Source of the DNA: Alphaproteobacteria bacterium
GTDB lineage: Bacteria; Pseudomonadota; Alphaproteobacteria; UBA7887
Length of the DNA: 6,930 nucleotides
Direction: 5' to 3'
Assembly: GCA_028289725.1 (NCBI GenBank)
Contig: JANQOH010000350.1
Coordinates: forward strand, 1-6,930
Shown: in pieces, positions 1 to 6,930 of the stretch
Layout of the letters: the number at the start of each line of letters is the position of its first letter
Position numbering within the stretch: position 1 is the stretch's first letter
Notes under the pieces: model-generated
Told to the model about the DNA's origin: nothing
The model's input: the letters and a program-made list of their open reading frames with translations, nothing else
Databases searched by the model: none
Made by a program: the position numbers and the translations under genes

Positions 1-2756
1 CGCTCGGTCAGGACGAGATGGCGAAGTGGCTCTTGCGCTTCGTGAAGGAAGATGGCGTCGCCATTATCGGCGGCTGTTGCGGGACGACAGCCGACCACAT
101 TCGCGCACTCGATGTGCTCTTGCGGGAACAAGCCGAGGACGGTTACCGGCCGGCGATTACGCCGCGCACGGCGGAATGGACACCGTCAGTGGCTAGTTTG
201 TATGGCCAAGTCAGTCTCAGACAGGAAACCGCGCTGCTGCTCATCGGCGAACGGTGCAACGCCAATGGCAGCCGCAAGTTCCGCGAACTTCAAGACGCCG
301 AGGACTGGGATGCCTGCGTGGCGATCGGTCGCGACCAGGTCGGCGAGGGTTCGCATTGCATCGATCTCTGCACCGCATTCGTTGGCCGCGACGAAGTGGC
401 GGATATGACCGAAATGGTGCGCCGCCTGGGTCAAGCGGTCACGGTGCCATTGGTGTTTGATTCCACCGAATTGAATGTGCTCGAGGCCGCTTTCCGTCTC
501 TATGGCGGCAAGCCGATCCTGAATTCCATCAACTTCGAGGACGGCGAGGCGCCGGCCGCCGCGCGTTTGGAATTGGCGCGGAAGTTCGGCGCGTCGGTCG
601 TCGCGCTCACCATCGATGAAGACGGCATGGCGAAAACCGCCGACGGCAAAGTGGCGATCGCCAAACGCTTGGTCGAATTCGCTGGCGAACAACATGGCTT
701 GCCGGCGAGCGACCTGCTGATCGATCCGTTGACCTTCACGATTTGCACGGGCAATGACGAGGACCGCCGTTTGGGCATCGAGACGCTCGACGCCATCGAA
801 CAGATCGCCGAAGCCTTGCCCGAATGCCAAATCGTGCTTGGGCTGTCGAATATCTCCTTTGGTTTGCGGCCGGCGGCGCGGCACGTCTTGAATTCCGTGT
901 TCCTCGACCATGCGCGCCGGCGCGGCATGACCTCGGCGATCATTCACGTCGGCAAGATCAAGCCGCTCCATCAGATCCCTGAAAACGAGGTGACGGCGGC
1001 CGAGGACTTGATTTTCGACCGACGCAAACCGGGCCATGACCCGTTGCACGCCTTTATCGCCCTTTTTGAAGGGCGTGAGGCGGCCGCCGACAAAGAGCGT
1101 GAGCGACCCGCGACTGTTGAAGAGCGTTTGAAAATGCGCATCGTCGACGGCGATCGCAAGGGGTTGGAAGAAGACCTGGACTTGGCGCTGAAGACGATCC
1201 CGCCGCTCGATATCATCAACGTCCATCTGCTCGATGGCATGAAAGTGGTTGGTGAGCTATTCGGTTCCGGGCAAATGCAGTTGCCCTTCGTTCTGCAATC
1301 CGCCGAAACCATGAAAGCCGCGGTGGCGCATCTTGAACCGCATATGGATCGCGTCGATGGTGAAACGCGCGGCACGATCGTGCTCGCGACGGTGAAAGGC
1401 GATGTGCACGATATCGGCAAGAATTTGACCGACATCATCCTCACCAACAATGGCTATTCGGTCGTCAATCTGGGCATCAAACAGCCGATCGCGAGTATCC
1501 TCGAAGCGGCGGAACAACATAACGCTGATTGCGTCGGCATGTCGGGCCTGTTGGTCAAATCAACCGCGATCATGCGCGAAAACTTGCAGGAAATGTCGCG
1601 GCAGCATCTGGAAATTCCGGTGCTGCTTGGTGGTGCCGCGTTGACTCGCTCCTATGTCGAGACCGACTGCCATGACGCCTATGATTGCGGGCGCGTTGCC
1701 TATGCGCGCGATGCTTTCGATGGCTTGACGCTTATGGAAGCGGTCGTCGAGGACCGGTTCGATGAAGTGGTCTCGACGACGCGCGAGAAGCGCGCACCAA
1801 CCGAAGACGCGTCCGTCGAGGCCAAAACCGAAGTTGCGGCGGAGGCTTTGTCATCGTCTGATGCGCCACCGTGCGAGGCGGAGGCTCCAGCCGCGCGACT
1901 GTCGCCGGCGGATTGGGAGCCGACCCGAGAACGCCGCGCGCAATATGCGGAAGAAGTTGCGGTGCCGGCGCCGCCATTTTGGGGGGCGACGACGATCGAT
2001 CGGCTGTCGCCGCGCGATCTTCGGCCGTACATCAACACCCACACGCTTTATCAGCTCCACTGGGGCTTCAAGAAACAGGGCCGCACGTTCCGACAATTTC
2101 GCGCTTGGGCGAAAAAGGAACTGAGCCCGCTGCTCGACGATTTGATCGCGCGGTGCGAAGCCGACGACATCATGGTGCCGAGCGCGGCCTATGGCTTTTG
2201 GCGTGCGGTCGGTGAGGGCGACAGCGTTGTGTTGCTCGACAACGGGACCGGCAGCCGGGAAGTCGGCCGCTTCACCTTGCCAAGGCAGGCGTCCGGCGAA
2301 CGCCTATGCATTTCGGATTTTCTCCGCGATGCCGATTCCGGCGAAACCGATGTCATCGGCCTGCAAGTCGTGACCATTGGCCAACGCGCGTCCGAAGTGG
2401 AACGCGAATGGTTTTTGGCGGACCGCTACCGCGACTATTTGTTCCTACACGGCCTCGGCGTCGAGATGGCCGAAGCGATGGCGGAATACACGCACAAACG
2501 CATTCGCGAAGAGCTCGGCTTCGGCCACAAAGACGCGCGCGACATGAACAAACTCATCAAACAAGGCTATCAAGGCGCGCGCTATTCGTTTGGCTTCCCG
2601 GCCTGCCCAAACTTAGAAGATCAAGCGCAGCTTCTGGATTTGCTCGGCGCCGATCGGATCGGGGTCAATCTCGGCGAAGAGTCGCAATTGCATCCCGAGC
2701 AATCTACTTCCGCCATCGTGCTGCACCACCCGCGCGCCTGCTATTTCACGATCTAA
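1..2756 (+). CDS. metH: Cobalamin-dependent methionine synthase MetH, 5'-truncated by the window edge
   Basis: This cytoplasmic enzyme transfers a methyl group from 5-methyltetrahydrofolate to homocysteine through cobalamin, giving methionine and tetrahydrofolate. The reading frame is open from base 3, so the start and roughly 290 residues of the homocysteine domain lie upstream. Numbering from the internal Met at base 18, the end of that domain carries the zinc-binding GGCCGT (18-23, Cys20 and Cys21). The pterin domain (about 72-330) has ERCNANGS (78-85) and GLSNISFGL (275-283). The cobalamin cap and Rossmann domains (about 370-575) carry DVHDIG (462-467), where His464 should ligate cobalt, plus SGL (509-511) and GGAA (538-541). 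An Ala/Glu/Pro-rich linker (about 584-640) leads to a compact AdoMet-binding activation domain (about 655-912) with RPYINTH (669-675) and RYSFGFPACP (855-864). That last motif has Phe where E. coli MetH has Tyr (RxxxGY). The frame is intact to TAA at 2754-2756. Identity is near certain from the domain order and motifs. Confidence 0.97.
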   Translation, partial: LGQDEMAKWLLRFVKEDGVAIIGGCCGTTADHIRALDVLLREQAEDGYRPAITPRTAEWTPSVASLYGQVSLRQETALLLIGERCNANGSRKFRELQDAEDWDACVAIGRDQVGEGSHCIDLCTAFVGRDEVADMTEMVRRLGQAVTVPLVFDSTELNVLEAAFRLYGGKPILNSINFEDGEAPAAARLELARKFGASVVALTIDEDGMAKTADGKVAIAKRLVEFAGEQHGLPASDLLIDPLTFTICTGNDEDRRLGIETLDAIEQIAEALPECQIVLGLSNISFGLRPAARHVLNSVFLDHARRRGMTSAIIHVGKIKPLHQIPENEVTAAEDLIFDRRKPGHDPLHAFIALFEGREAAADKERERPATVEERLKMRIVDGDRKGLEEDLDLALKTIPPLDIINVHLLDGMKVVGELFGSGQMQLPFVLQSAETMKAAVAHLEPHMDRVDGETRGTIVLATVKGDVHDIGKNLTDIILTNNGYSVVNLGIKQPIASILEAAEQHNADCVGMSGLLVKSTAIMRENLQEMSRQHLEIPVLLGGAALTRSYVETDCHDAYDCGRVAYARDAFDGLTLMEAVVEDRFDEVVSTTREKRAPTEDASVEAKTEVAAEALSSSDAPPCEAEAPAARLSPADWEPTRERRAQYAEEVAVPAPPFWGATTIDRLSPRDLRPYINTHTLYQLHWGFKKQGRTFRQFRAWAKKELSPLLDDLIARCEADDIMVPSAAYGFWRAVGEGDSVVLLDNGTGSREVGRFTLPRQASGERLCISDFLRDADSGETDVIGLQVVTIGQRASEVEREWFLADRYRDYLFLHGLGVEMAEAMAEYTHKRIREELGFGHKDARDMNKLIKQGYQGARYSFGFPACPNLEDQAQLLDLLGADRIGVNLGEESQLHPEQSTSAIVLHHPRACYFTI

Positions 2757-2760
2757 TCGC

Positions 2761-2772
2761 TGATTCAAATCA
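2761..2772. promoter_or_regulatory. Short AT-rich inverted repeat just after metH
   Basis: TGATT (2761-2765) and AATCA (2768-2772) are inverted around a 2-base spacer, four bases past the metH stop codon. A 2-base loop is too small for a stable RNA hairpin and no T-run follows, so this is not an intrinsic terminator. It could be a protein-binding site or chance. Confidence 0.15.
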
Positions 2773-2800
2773 ACGCGCGAAGTTGCGTGTCATGACAGGG

Positions 2801-2826
2801 TCCACACCGTTTTTCCCCACGGTGGA
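2801..2826 (+). other. Imperfect hairpin covering part of the Shine-Dalgarno region
   Basis: The left arm TCCACACCG (2801-2809) can pair with CGGTGGA (2820-2826), giving seven base pairs with a 2-nt bulge around the loop TTTTTCCCCA (2810-2819). The right arm takes in the first bases of the Shine-Dalgarno GGTGGAGG. It could lower translation of the next gene when folded. The T-run is in the loop rather than after the stem, so it does not look like an intrinsic terminator of metH. Confidence 0.3.
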
Positions 2827-2828
2827 GG
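2824..2828 (+). promoter_or_regulatory. Ribosome binding site GGAGG of the flavodoxin-fold gene
   Basis: GGAGG, within GGTGGAGG (2821-2828), ends six bases before ATG at 2835, an ideal spacing. It decides the start: the alternative in-frame TTG at 2829 touches the Shine-Dalgarno sequence and could not use it. Confidence 0.8.
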
Positions 2829-2834
2829 TTGGTC

Positions 2835-3332
2835 ATGACCAATCCGAAAACGCTTGTCGTCTATTATTCGCGCACGGGCCACACAGAGGCGGTGGCTCAC
2901 GAGATTGCGCGGCAAACGGCGGCCGACATTGAACCGATCGACGCGGGCGCGTTTGCAAAGGGTGGCCTGTGGTACTTTCGTGCGGCTTGGGCCGCGTGGC
3001 GGGGTCGGGACGTGTCGATTGCGCCGCACGTTCATGCACCGCGCAATTATGATCTGGTGGTGATTGCCGGGCCCGTTTGGATGGGCCGGCCGTGCCCGCC
3101 GGTGCGCGCCTATCTGCGCGATCACGCGGCCGATTTGCCTGCGGTGGCCTTCGCATTAACACACGGCGGTGGCGACGTGACCCCGGTAATCAAGACGCTG
3201 GGGGCCGCGGCTGGCAAAGCGCCGGTCGCCCAGCTCACCTGTTCCGAAGGCGAACGGAAATCCGGCGCTGAGGCGGAGAAGATCGCGCGCTTCGTGGACA
3301 CCCTTGCGCCGCCCAACAAGACAGCGGCCTAG
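2835..3332 (+). CDS. Flavodoxin-family protein (FMN-binding fold), 165 aa
   Basis: Predicted small cytoplasmic flavoprotein. The N-terminus is a beta strand followed by the FMN phosphate loop SRTGHT (Ser12, Thr14, Gly15, Thr17), the hallmark of flavodoxin folds. The later segment YDLVVIAGPVWMGRPCPP (72-89) matches the family's second flavin-contacting loop, and THGGGD (109-114) fits the third. Residues 39-62 (Gly-Leu-Trp-Tyr region followed by RGRD) resemble the insertion of uncharacterised flavodoxin-like proteins, not that of classical electron-transfer flavodoxins. Charged residues number 15 acidic and 18 basic, whereas classical flavodoxins are strongly acidic. There is no signal peptide or membrane segment. 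The gene follows metH by 78 bp on the same strand, so co-transcription is possible. Since MetH needs a flavodoxin-type electron donor for reactivation in E. coli, a role as MetH partner is an inference from context. A quinone- or nitro-reductase-like role is an alternative. The fold is fairly certain, the function is not. Confidence 0.85.
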   Translation: MTNPKTLVVYYSRTGHTEAVAHEIARQTAADIEPIDAGAFAKGGLWYFRAAWAAWRGRDVSIAPHVHAPRNYDLVVIAGPVWMGRPCPPVRAYLRDHAADLPAVAFALTHGGGDVTPVIKTLGAAAGKAPVAQLTCSEGERKSGAEAEKIARFVDTLAPPNKTAA

Positions 3333-3356
3333 ACCGTATCGTTGGCGTCGTACCGA

Positions 3357-6300
3357 TCAGCGCGGGGCGCCGTATCCACCACCGCCCGGCGTTTCGATCA
3401 CAAAGACGTCGCCAGGCGACATTTCAGCCGTCTCGGCATGGCCTAATTCAGCGACCGTACCATCGGTTCGCTCGATCAAGTTACGCCCGCAGGCGCCGGG
3501 ATTACCGCCGTTGACTCCAAACGGCGCTACGGTTCGGTGGTTTGACAGGATTGATGCGGTCATCGCCTCCAAGAAGCGGACGCGCCGAACCGTCCCGTCG
3601 CCGCCACGGTGTCTGCCCGCGCCGCCGGAACCGGCGCGCCGGGCGAAGCTTTCCAGAAGCACGGGGAAGCGCCATTCGAATATTTCGGGGTCGGTGAGCC
3701 GCGAATTGGTCATATGCGTGTGCACCGCGCTGGTGCCGTCGAAATCCGGTCCCGCGCCCGACCCGCCGCAAACGGTTTCGTAATATTGGTGGCGGTCGTT
3801 GCCGAAGGTGAAATTGTTCATCGTGCCTTGGCTTGCGGCGAGCACACCGAGGGCGCCGTAAAGCGTATCCGTGATTGCTTGGCTGGTCTCGACATTGCCG
3901 GCGACCACGGCGGCGGGATAGCGGGGGCTCAGCATGCAGCCGTCCGGGATGATCAGGTCGAGCGGTTCGAGACACCCTTCGTTCATCGGAATGTCGTCAT
4001 CGACCAATGTCCGGAACACATACAACACCGCCGCGCGACAGACCGCGGTCGGCGCGTTGTAGTTCGACGTGAGCTGCGGTGAGGTGCCGGTGAAGTCGAC
4101 CCTCGCGCGCCGCGCCGAATGGTCAATCGAGATCGCGACCTTGATCACGCTGCCGTCGTCCAGCGGATATTCGAACACGCCGTCTTTCAGCACATCGAGC
4201 ACACGTCGGACAGACTCCGCGGCATTGTCTTGAACATGGCCCATATAGGCCTGGACGACGTCGAGCCCGAAATGGTCGATCATGCGGCCGAGTTCGCTGA
4301 CGCCTTTTTGGTTGGCGGCGATTTGCGCTTTCAAGTCCGCCACGTTCTGATCCGGGTTGCGCGCCGGCCAGTCGCCTGACGCGAGCAGTTCACGCAACTC
4401 CGTCTCGAGAAAGCGTCCCTCGGCGACCAAGTGATGGTTGATGATCAGAACGCCTTCTTCCTCGATCACGTGGCTATCCGCCGGCATCGAGCCGGGCGTG
4501 ATCCCGCCGATATCCGCATGGTGGCCGCGGCTTGCGACATAGAACAAGATCGCCGTGCCGGCGGCGTCGAACACCGGCGTGATGACCGTGATGTCAGGCA
4601 AATGGGTGCCACCATTGTAAGGCGCGTTGAGCACGAACACGTCGCCCGGCTTCTGCGTGTCGCCGCGTGCGGCGATGATCGCGCGCACGCTTTCGCCCAT
4701 CGAGCCTAGGTGCACCGGCATGTGCGGCGCGTTGGCAACCAAATTGCCGTCGGGATCGAACAAAGCGCAGGAGAAATCGAGCCGCTCTTTGACGTTCACC
4801 GAATGCGCGGTGTTTTCCAACACACTGCCCATTTGCTCCGCGATCGACATGAAGAGATTGTTGAAAATCTCAAGCATCACCGGGTCGACGGTGGTGCCGA
4901 TCGCGACACGCGCCGGGCGCGGCGTGGTCCGGGTCAAAACCACATGTTCGCGTTCGGTAATCTCGCCGGTCCAACCCGGCTCAACGACCGTCGTTGCCGT
5001 CGGCTCGACGATGATCGCCGGGCCCGAAATCGAATGCCCCGGCAACAAAGCGTCCCGGTCATAGATCGGCGCATGTTCTTGCGCGTCGGCGTACACCATA
5101 TTCGTATGGCCCGCAGGCTTCGGAAGTGGTTGCGTCGCTAACGGAACGCGCGTGTCGTCAACCGACGCACCGCCGCCGACCAGCTCGACCGAACCCGCTT
5201 CGACGACAAGCGGTTTGTCCGGCGCGGCAAATCCGTAGCGCTGGCGGTGTACGTCTTCAAACCGCGCCAGGATTCCATCGGGCGGGTCGTATTCCACCGT
5301 GAGCGGTGCGTCGGTGCCTTGATAGCGAAGGTCGATGCTGCGTATGCGGGCCAATTGGTCGCCGCCAATGCCTTGTTTCGCCATTTCGCCATTCGCCTCC
5401 GCCTCCAGCTCGGCGAGTGTCGCCGCGATGCCGGACAGCGACGCGGGGTTGAGAGGCGTTTCGATGGCGCGTTCGCGGATCACGCGGATATCGGCAAGAC
5501 CCATGCCGTAGGCCGACAGCACGCCCGCGAAGGGATGGAGAAAGACGCGGTTCATGCCGAGCGCGTCGGCGACCAGGCAGGCGTGCTGACCGGCCGCGGC
5601 GCCAAAGCCGCCCAAGGTATATTCGGTGACATCGTAGCCGCGCTGGGTTGAAATCACTTTGATGGCGTTGGCCATATTGTCGATGGCGATGCGCAAAAAG
5701 CCTTCGGCGACTTGTTCGGGTGTGCGTTCGTCGCCGGTGGCCGCGCGGATCTCATCGGCGAGTGCGGCAAAGCGTTCGCGCACCACGGCGTCATCCAGCG
5801 CTTGATCGGCCTTAGGCCCAAACACTTTGGGAAAGAAATCCGGCTTCAACTTGCCGAGCATGACGTTGCAATCGGTTACGGTGAGTGGACCGCCGCGGCG
5901 ATAGCAGGCCGGGCCTGGATTGGCGCCGGCGGAGTCGGGGCCAACCCGATAACGCGCGCCATCGAAATGCAAGATCGAGCCGCCGCCCGCCGCGACGGTG
6001 TGGATGCGCATCATCGGTGCGCGAATACGAACGCCCGCCACCTGATTGTCGAGCGTGCGTTCGAACGATCCGTCATAGTGCGACACGTCCGTTGACGTGC
6101 CACCCATGTCAAACCCGATCAAGCGGTCATAGCCGGCCATGCCGGCGGTGCGGACGACGCCAACCACACCGCCCGCTGGGCCCGACAAGATCGCGTCTTT
6201 GCCCTGAAAAAGATGCGCATCGGTCAGACCGCCGTTTGACTGCATGAACATCAAACGCGTTTGGTCCGATCGATCGTTCCGGCCGTCATCCAAATCGGCT

Positions 6301-6930
6301 GCCACCCGATCGACATAGCGCCTGAGGATGGGCGACAAATAGGCGTCGGCCACGGTGGTGTCGCCGCGGCTGACCATCTTCATCAACGGGGTCACGGCGT
6401 GCGACGCGGACACCTGTGTAAATCCGATGTCGCGCGCAATCGTGGCGACGGCTTTCTCGTGATCCGTATATCGATAGCCATGCATGAAAACGATCGCGCA
6501 GGCACGAAAGCCGGCTTCATACGCCGCTTGGAGCTCGCGCCGCGCGCCCGACGCGTCGAGCGGTGTCAAAACTTTGCCGTCGGCCATGACCCGCTCGTCG
6601 ATTTCGATCACGCGTTGGTAAAGCATCTCGGGCAGGACGATATGCCGGTCGAACAAACGCGGCCGGGTCTGATAACCGATGCGCAGGCTGTCCGCGAAGC
6701 CGCGGGTGGTGACGAAGACGCACGGCTCGCCTTGGCGTTCCAGCAGGGCATTGGTTGCCACGGTGGTGCCCATTTTGACCGCGTCGATCGACGCGGTCGG
6801 CAAGGGCTCGTCGCGACCCAACCCGAGCATTTCGCGGATGCCCTGCAGTGCGGCGTCCGAATACTGCTCCGGATTTTCGGACAGAAGTTTGTGGCTGCGC
6901 AGCGCGCCGTCGGGCGCGCGCGCGACCACG
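3357..6930 (-). CDS. Single-chain hydantoinase A/B, 5-oxoprolinase-type enzyme, N-terminus cut by the window edge
   Basis: Members of this cytoplasmic family use ATP to open a cyclic amide; 5-oxoprolinase converts 5-oxo-L-proline to glutamate. The visible 1190 residues are open to the right edge. The GTG at 6929 is only the first start-like codon in view, because the family's GGTFTD motif should lie just before it, so perhaps 15-20 residues are missing. The HyuA-like half (to about 660) carries GTTVATN (54-60), SGPAGG (249-254) and DMGGTSTD (274-281), the last resembling an actin/hexokinase-type phosphate loop. The HyuB-like half (about 675-1190) carries NAPYNGGTHLPD (768-779), RGHHAD (801-806) and near its end GSGGAGRHRGGDG, finishing with GGGGYG. 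The intact fusion and about 1200-residue length match fused oxoprolinases rather than two-subunit hydantoinases. Family is secure; the substrate (5-oxoproline, N-methylhydantoin or another cyclic amide) is less so. It converges on the flavodoxin-fold gene, with 24 bp between stops. Confidence 0.93.
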   Translation of the reverse strand, partial: VVARAPDGALRSHKLLSENPEQYSDAALQGIREMLGLGRDEPLPTASIDAVKMGTTVATNALLERQGEPCVFVTTRGFADSLRIGYQTRPRLFDRHIVLPEMLYQRVIEIDERVMADGKVLTPLDASGARRELQAAYEAGFRACAIVFMHGYRYTDHEKAVATIARDIGFTQVSASHAVTPLMKMVSRGDTTVADAYLSPILRRYVDRVAADLDDGRNDRSDQTRLMFMQSNGGLTDAHLFQGKDAILSGPAGGVVGVVRTAGMAGYDRLIGFDMGGTSTDVSHYDGSFERTLDNQVAGVRIRAPMMRIHTVAAGGGSILHFDGARYRVGPDSAGANPGPACYRRGGPLTVTDCNVMLGKLKPDFFPKVFGPKADQALDDAVVRERFAALADEIRAATGDERTPEQVAEGFLRIAIDNMANAIKVISTQRGYDVTEYTLGGFGAAAGQHACLVADALGMNRVFLHPFAGVLSAYGMGLADIRVIRERAIETPLNPASLSGIAATLAELEAEANGEMAKQGIGGDQLARIRSIDLRYQGTDAPLTVEYDPPDGILARFEDVHRQRYGFAAPDKPLVVEAGSVELVGGGASVDDTRVPLATQPLPKPAGHTNMVYADAQEHAPIYDRDALLPGHSISGPAIIVEPTATTVVEPGWTGEITEREHVVLTRTTPRPARVAIGTTVDPVMLEIFNNLFMSIAEQMGSVLENTAHSVNVKERLDFSCALFDPDGNLVANAPHMPVHLGSMGESVRAIIAARGDTQKPGDVFVLNAPYNGGTHLPDITVITPVFDAAGTAILFYVASRGHHADIGGITPGSMPADSHVIEEEGVLIINHHLVAEGRFLETELRELLASGDWPARNPDQNVADLKAQIAANQKGVSELGRMIDHFGLDVVQAYMGHVQDNAAESVRRVLDVLKDGVFEYPLDDGSVIKVAISIDHSARRARVDFTGTSPQLTSNYNAPTAVCRAAVLYVFRTLVDDDIPMNEGCLEPLDLIIPDGCMLSPRYPAAVVAGNVETSQAITDTLYGALGVLAASQGTMNNFTFGNDRHQYYETVCGGSGAGPDFDGTSAVHTHMTNSRLTDPEIFEWRFPVLLESFARRAGSGGAGRHRGGDGTVRRVRFLEAMTASILSNHRTVAPFGVNGGNPGACGRNLIERTDGTVAELGHAETAEMSPGDVFVIETPGGGGYGAPR

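Larger units (their letters stand above)
2788..2840. promoter_or_regulatory. Two 10-bp palindromes sharing the core GTCATGAC; candidate operator pair
   Basis: TGTCATGACA (2788-2797) and GGTCATGACC (2831-2840) are each perfect 10-bp palindromes with the same 8-bp core. Their centres are 43 bp apart, close to four turns of the DNA helix. The second covers the ATG of the flavodoxin-fold gene, and the first lies between metH and that gene. Two sites on the same helical face are typical for cooperative binding by a dimeric repressor. No regulator is named here because I do not recognise the motif as that of a specific family. Start-codon overlap could be partly coincidental. Confidence 0.3.

Noticed and set aside
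186..1226. 346-codon open frame on the minus strand, opposite metH
   Set aside because: It lies wholly inside the metH coding region, has no recognisable domain and an Arg/Gln/Asp-rich composition typical of the antisense of a GC-rich gene.
2829..2831. TTG as start of the flavodoxin-fold gene
   Set aside because: It abuts the Shine-Dalgarno GGAGG, leaving no spacing; ATG at 2835 sits six bases away.
2757..2834. Sigma-70 promoter for the flavodoxin-fold gene
   Set aside because: TTGCGT at 2783 is a possible -35, but no convincing -10 element lies at the right distance.
2306..2932. 208-codon plus-strand frame crossing the end of metH and the start of the flavodoxin-fold gene
   Set aside because: It overlaps two well-supported genes in another frame and is an Arg-rich translation without any domain.
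3308..3328. GCCGC/GCGGC stem at the end of the flavodoxin-fold gene as a terminator
   Set aside because: Only five pairs, an 11-base loop and no following T-run.
3609..4082. 157-codon plus-strand open frame, and several similar ones up to 6250
   Set aside because: All are antisense to the oxoprolinase-type gene, whose reading frame is supported by many family motifs; the translations look like shadows.
6927..6929. GTG as the true start of the oxoprolinase-type gene
   Set aside because: Family members have about 15-20 further N-terminal residues containing a GGTFTD motif, so the gene must continue past the window edge.

Overview
This window is a dense, GC-rich bacterial stretch with three protein-coding genes and almost no non-coding DNA. 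High G+C at third positions and the gene content suggest a Gram-negative bacterium, perhaps a proteobacterium. The lineage call is weak and rests on composition and protein flavour only. No RNA gene, mobile element, CRISPR array or tandem repeat is visible.

Layout: (1) Bases 1-2756, plus strand, hold most of metH, the cobalamin-dependent methionine synthase. Its start lies left of the window, so only the last part of the homocysteine domain is seen, followed by complete folate, cobalamin and activation domains. (2) Bases 2757-2834 form a short intergenic region with two 10-bp palindromes sharing the core GTCATGAC, an imperfect hairpin over the next gene's Shine-Dalgarno sequence, and a clear GGAGG. 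(3) Bases 2835-3332, plus strand, encode a 165-residue flavodoxin-fold protein. (4) After a 24-bp gap, bases 3357-6930 on the minus strand hold a nearly complete single-chain hydantoinase/5-oxoprolinase. Its HyuA-like and HyuB-like halves are fused, and perhaps 15-20 N-terminal residues lie beyond the right edge.

How the genes may relate: MetH makes methionine from homocysteine and methyl-tetrahydrofolate, and its cobalamin must occasionally be re-reduced. In E. coli flavodoxin supplies that electron, so a flavodoxin-fold gene directly downstream of metH is a plausible but unproven functional pairing. The oxoprolinase-type enzyme is convergent and so not co-transcribed. If it acts on 5-oxoproline it would return glutamate from glutathione turnover, a loose link to sulfur amino acid metabolism that the layout alone does not establish.

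I did not find an obvious new biological system here. The most useful leads are the metH-flavodoxin pairing and the paired palindromes in front of the flavodoxin gene.
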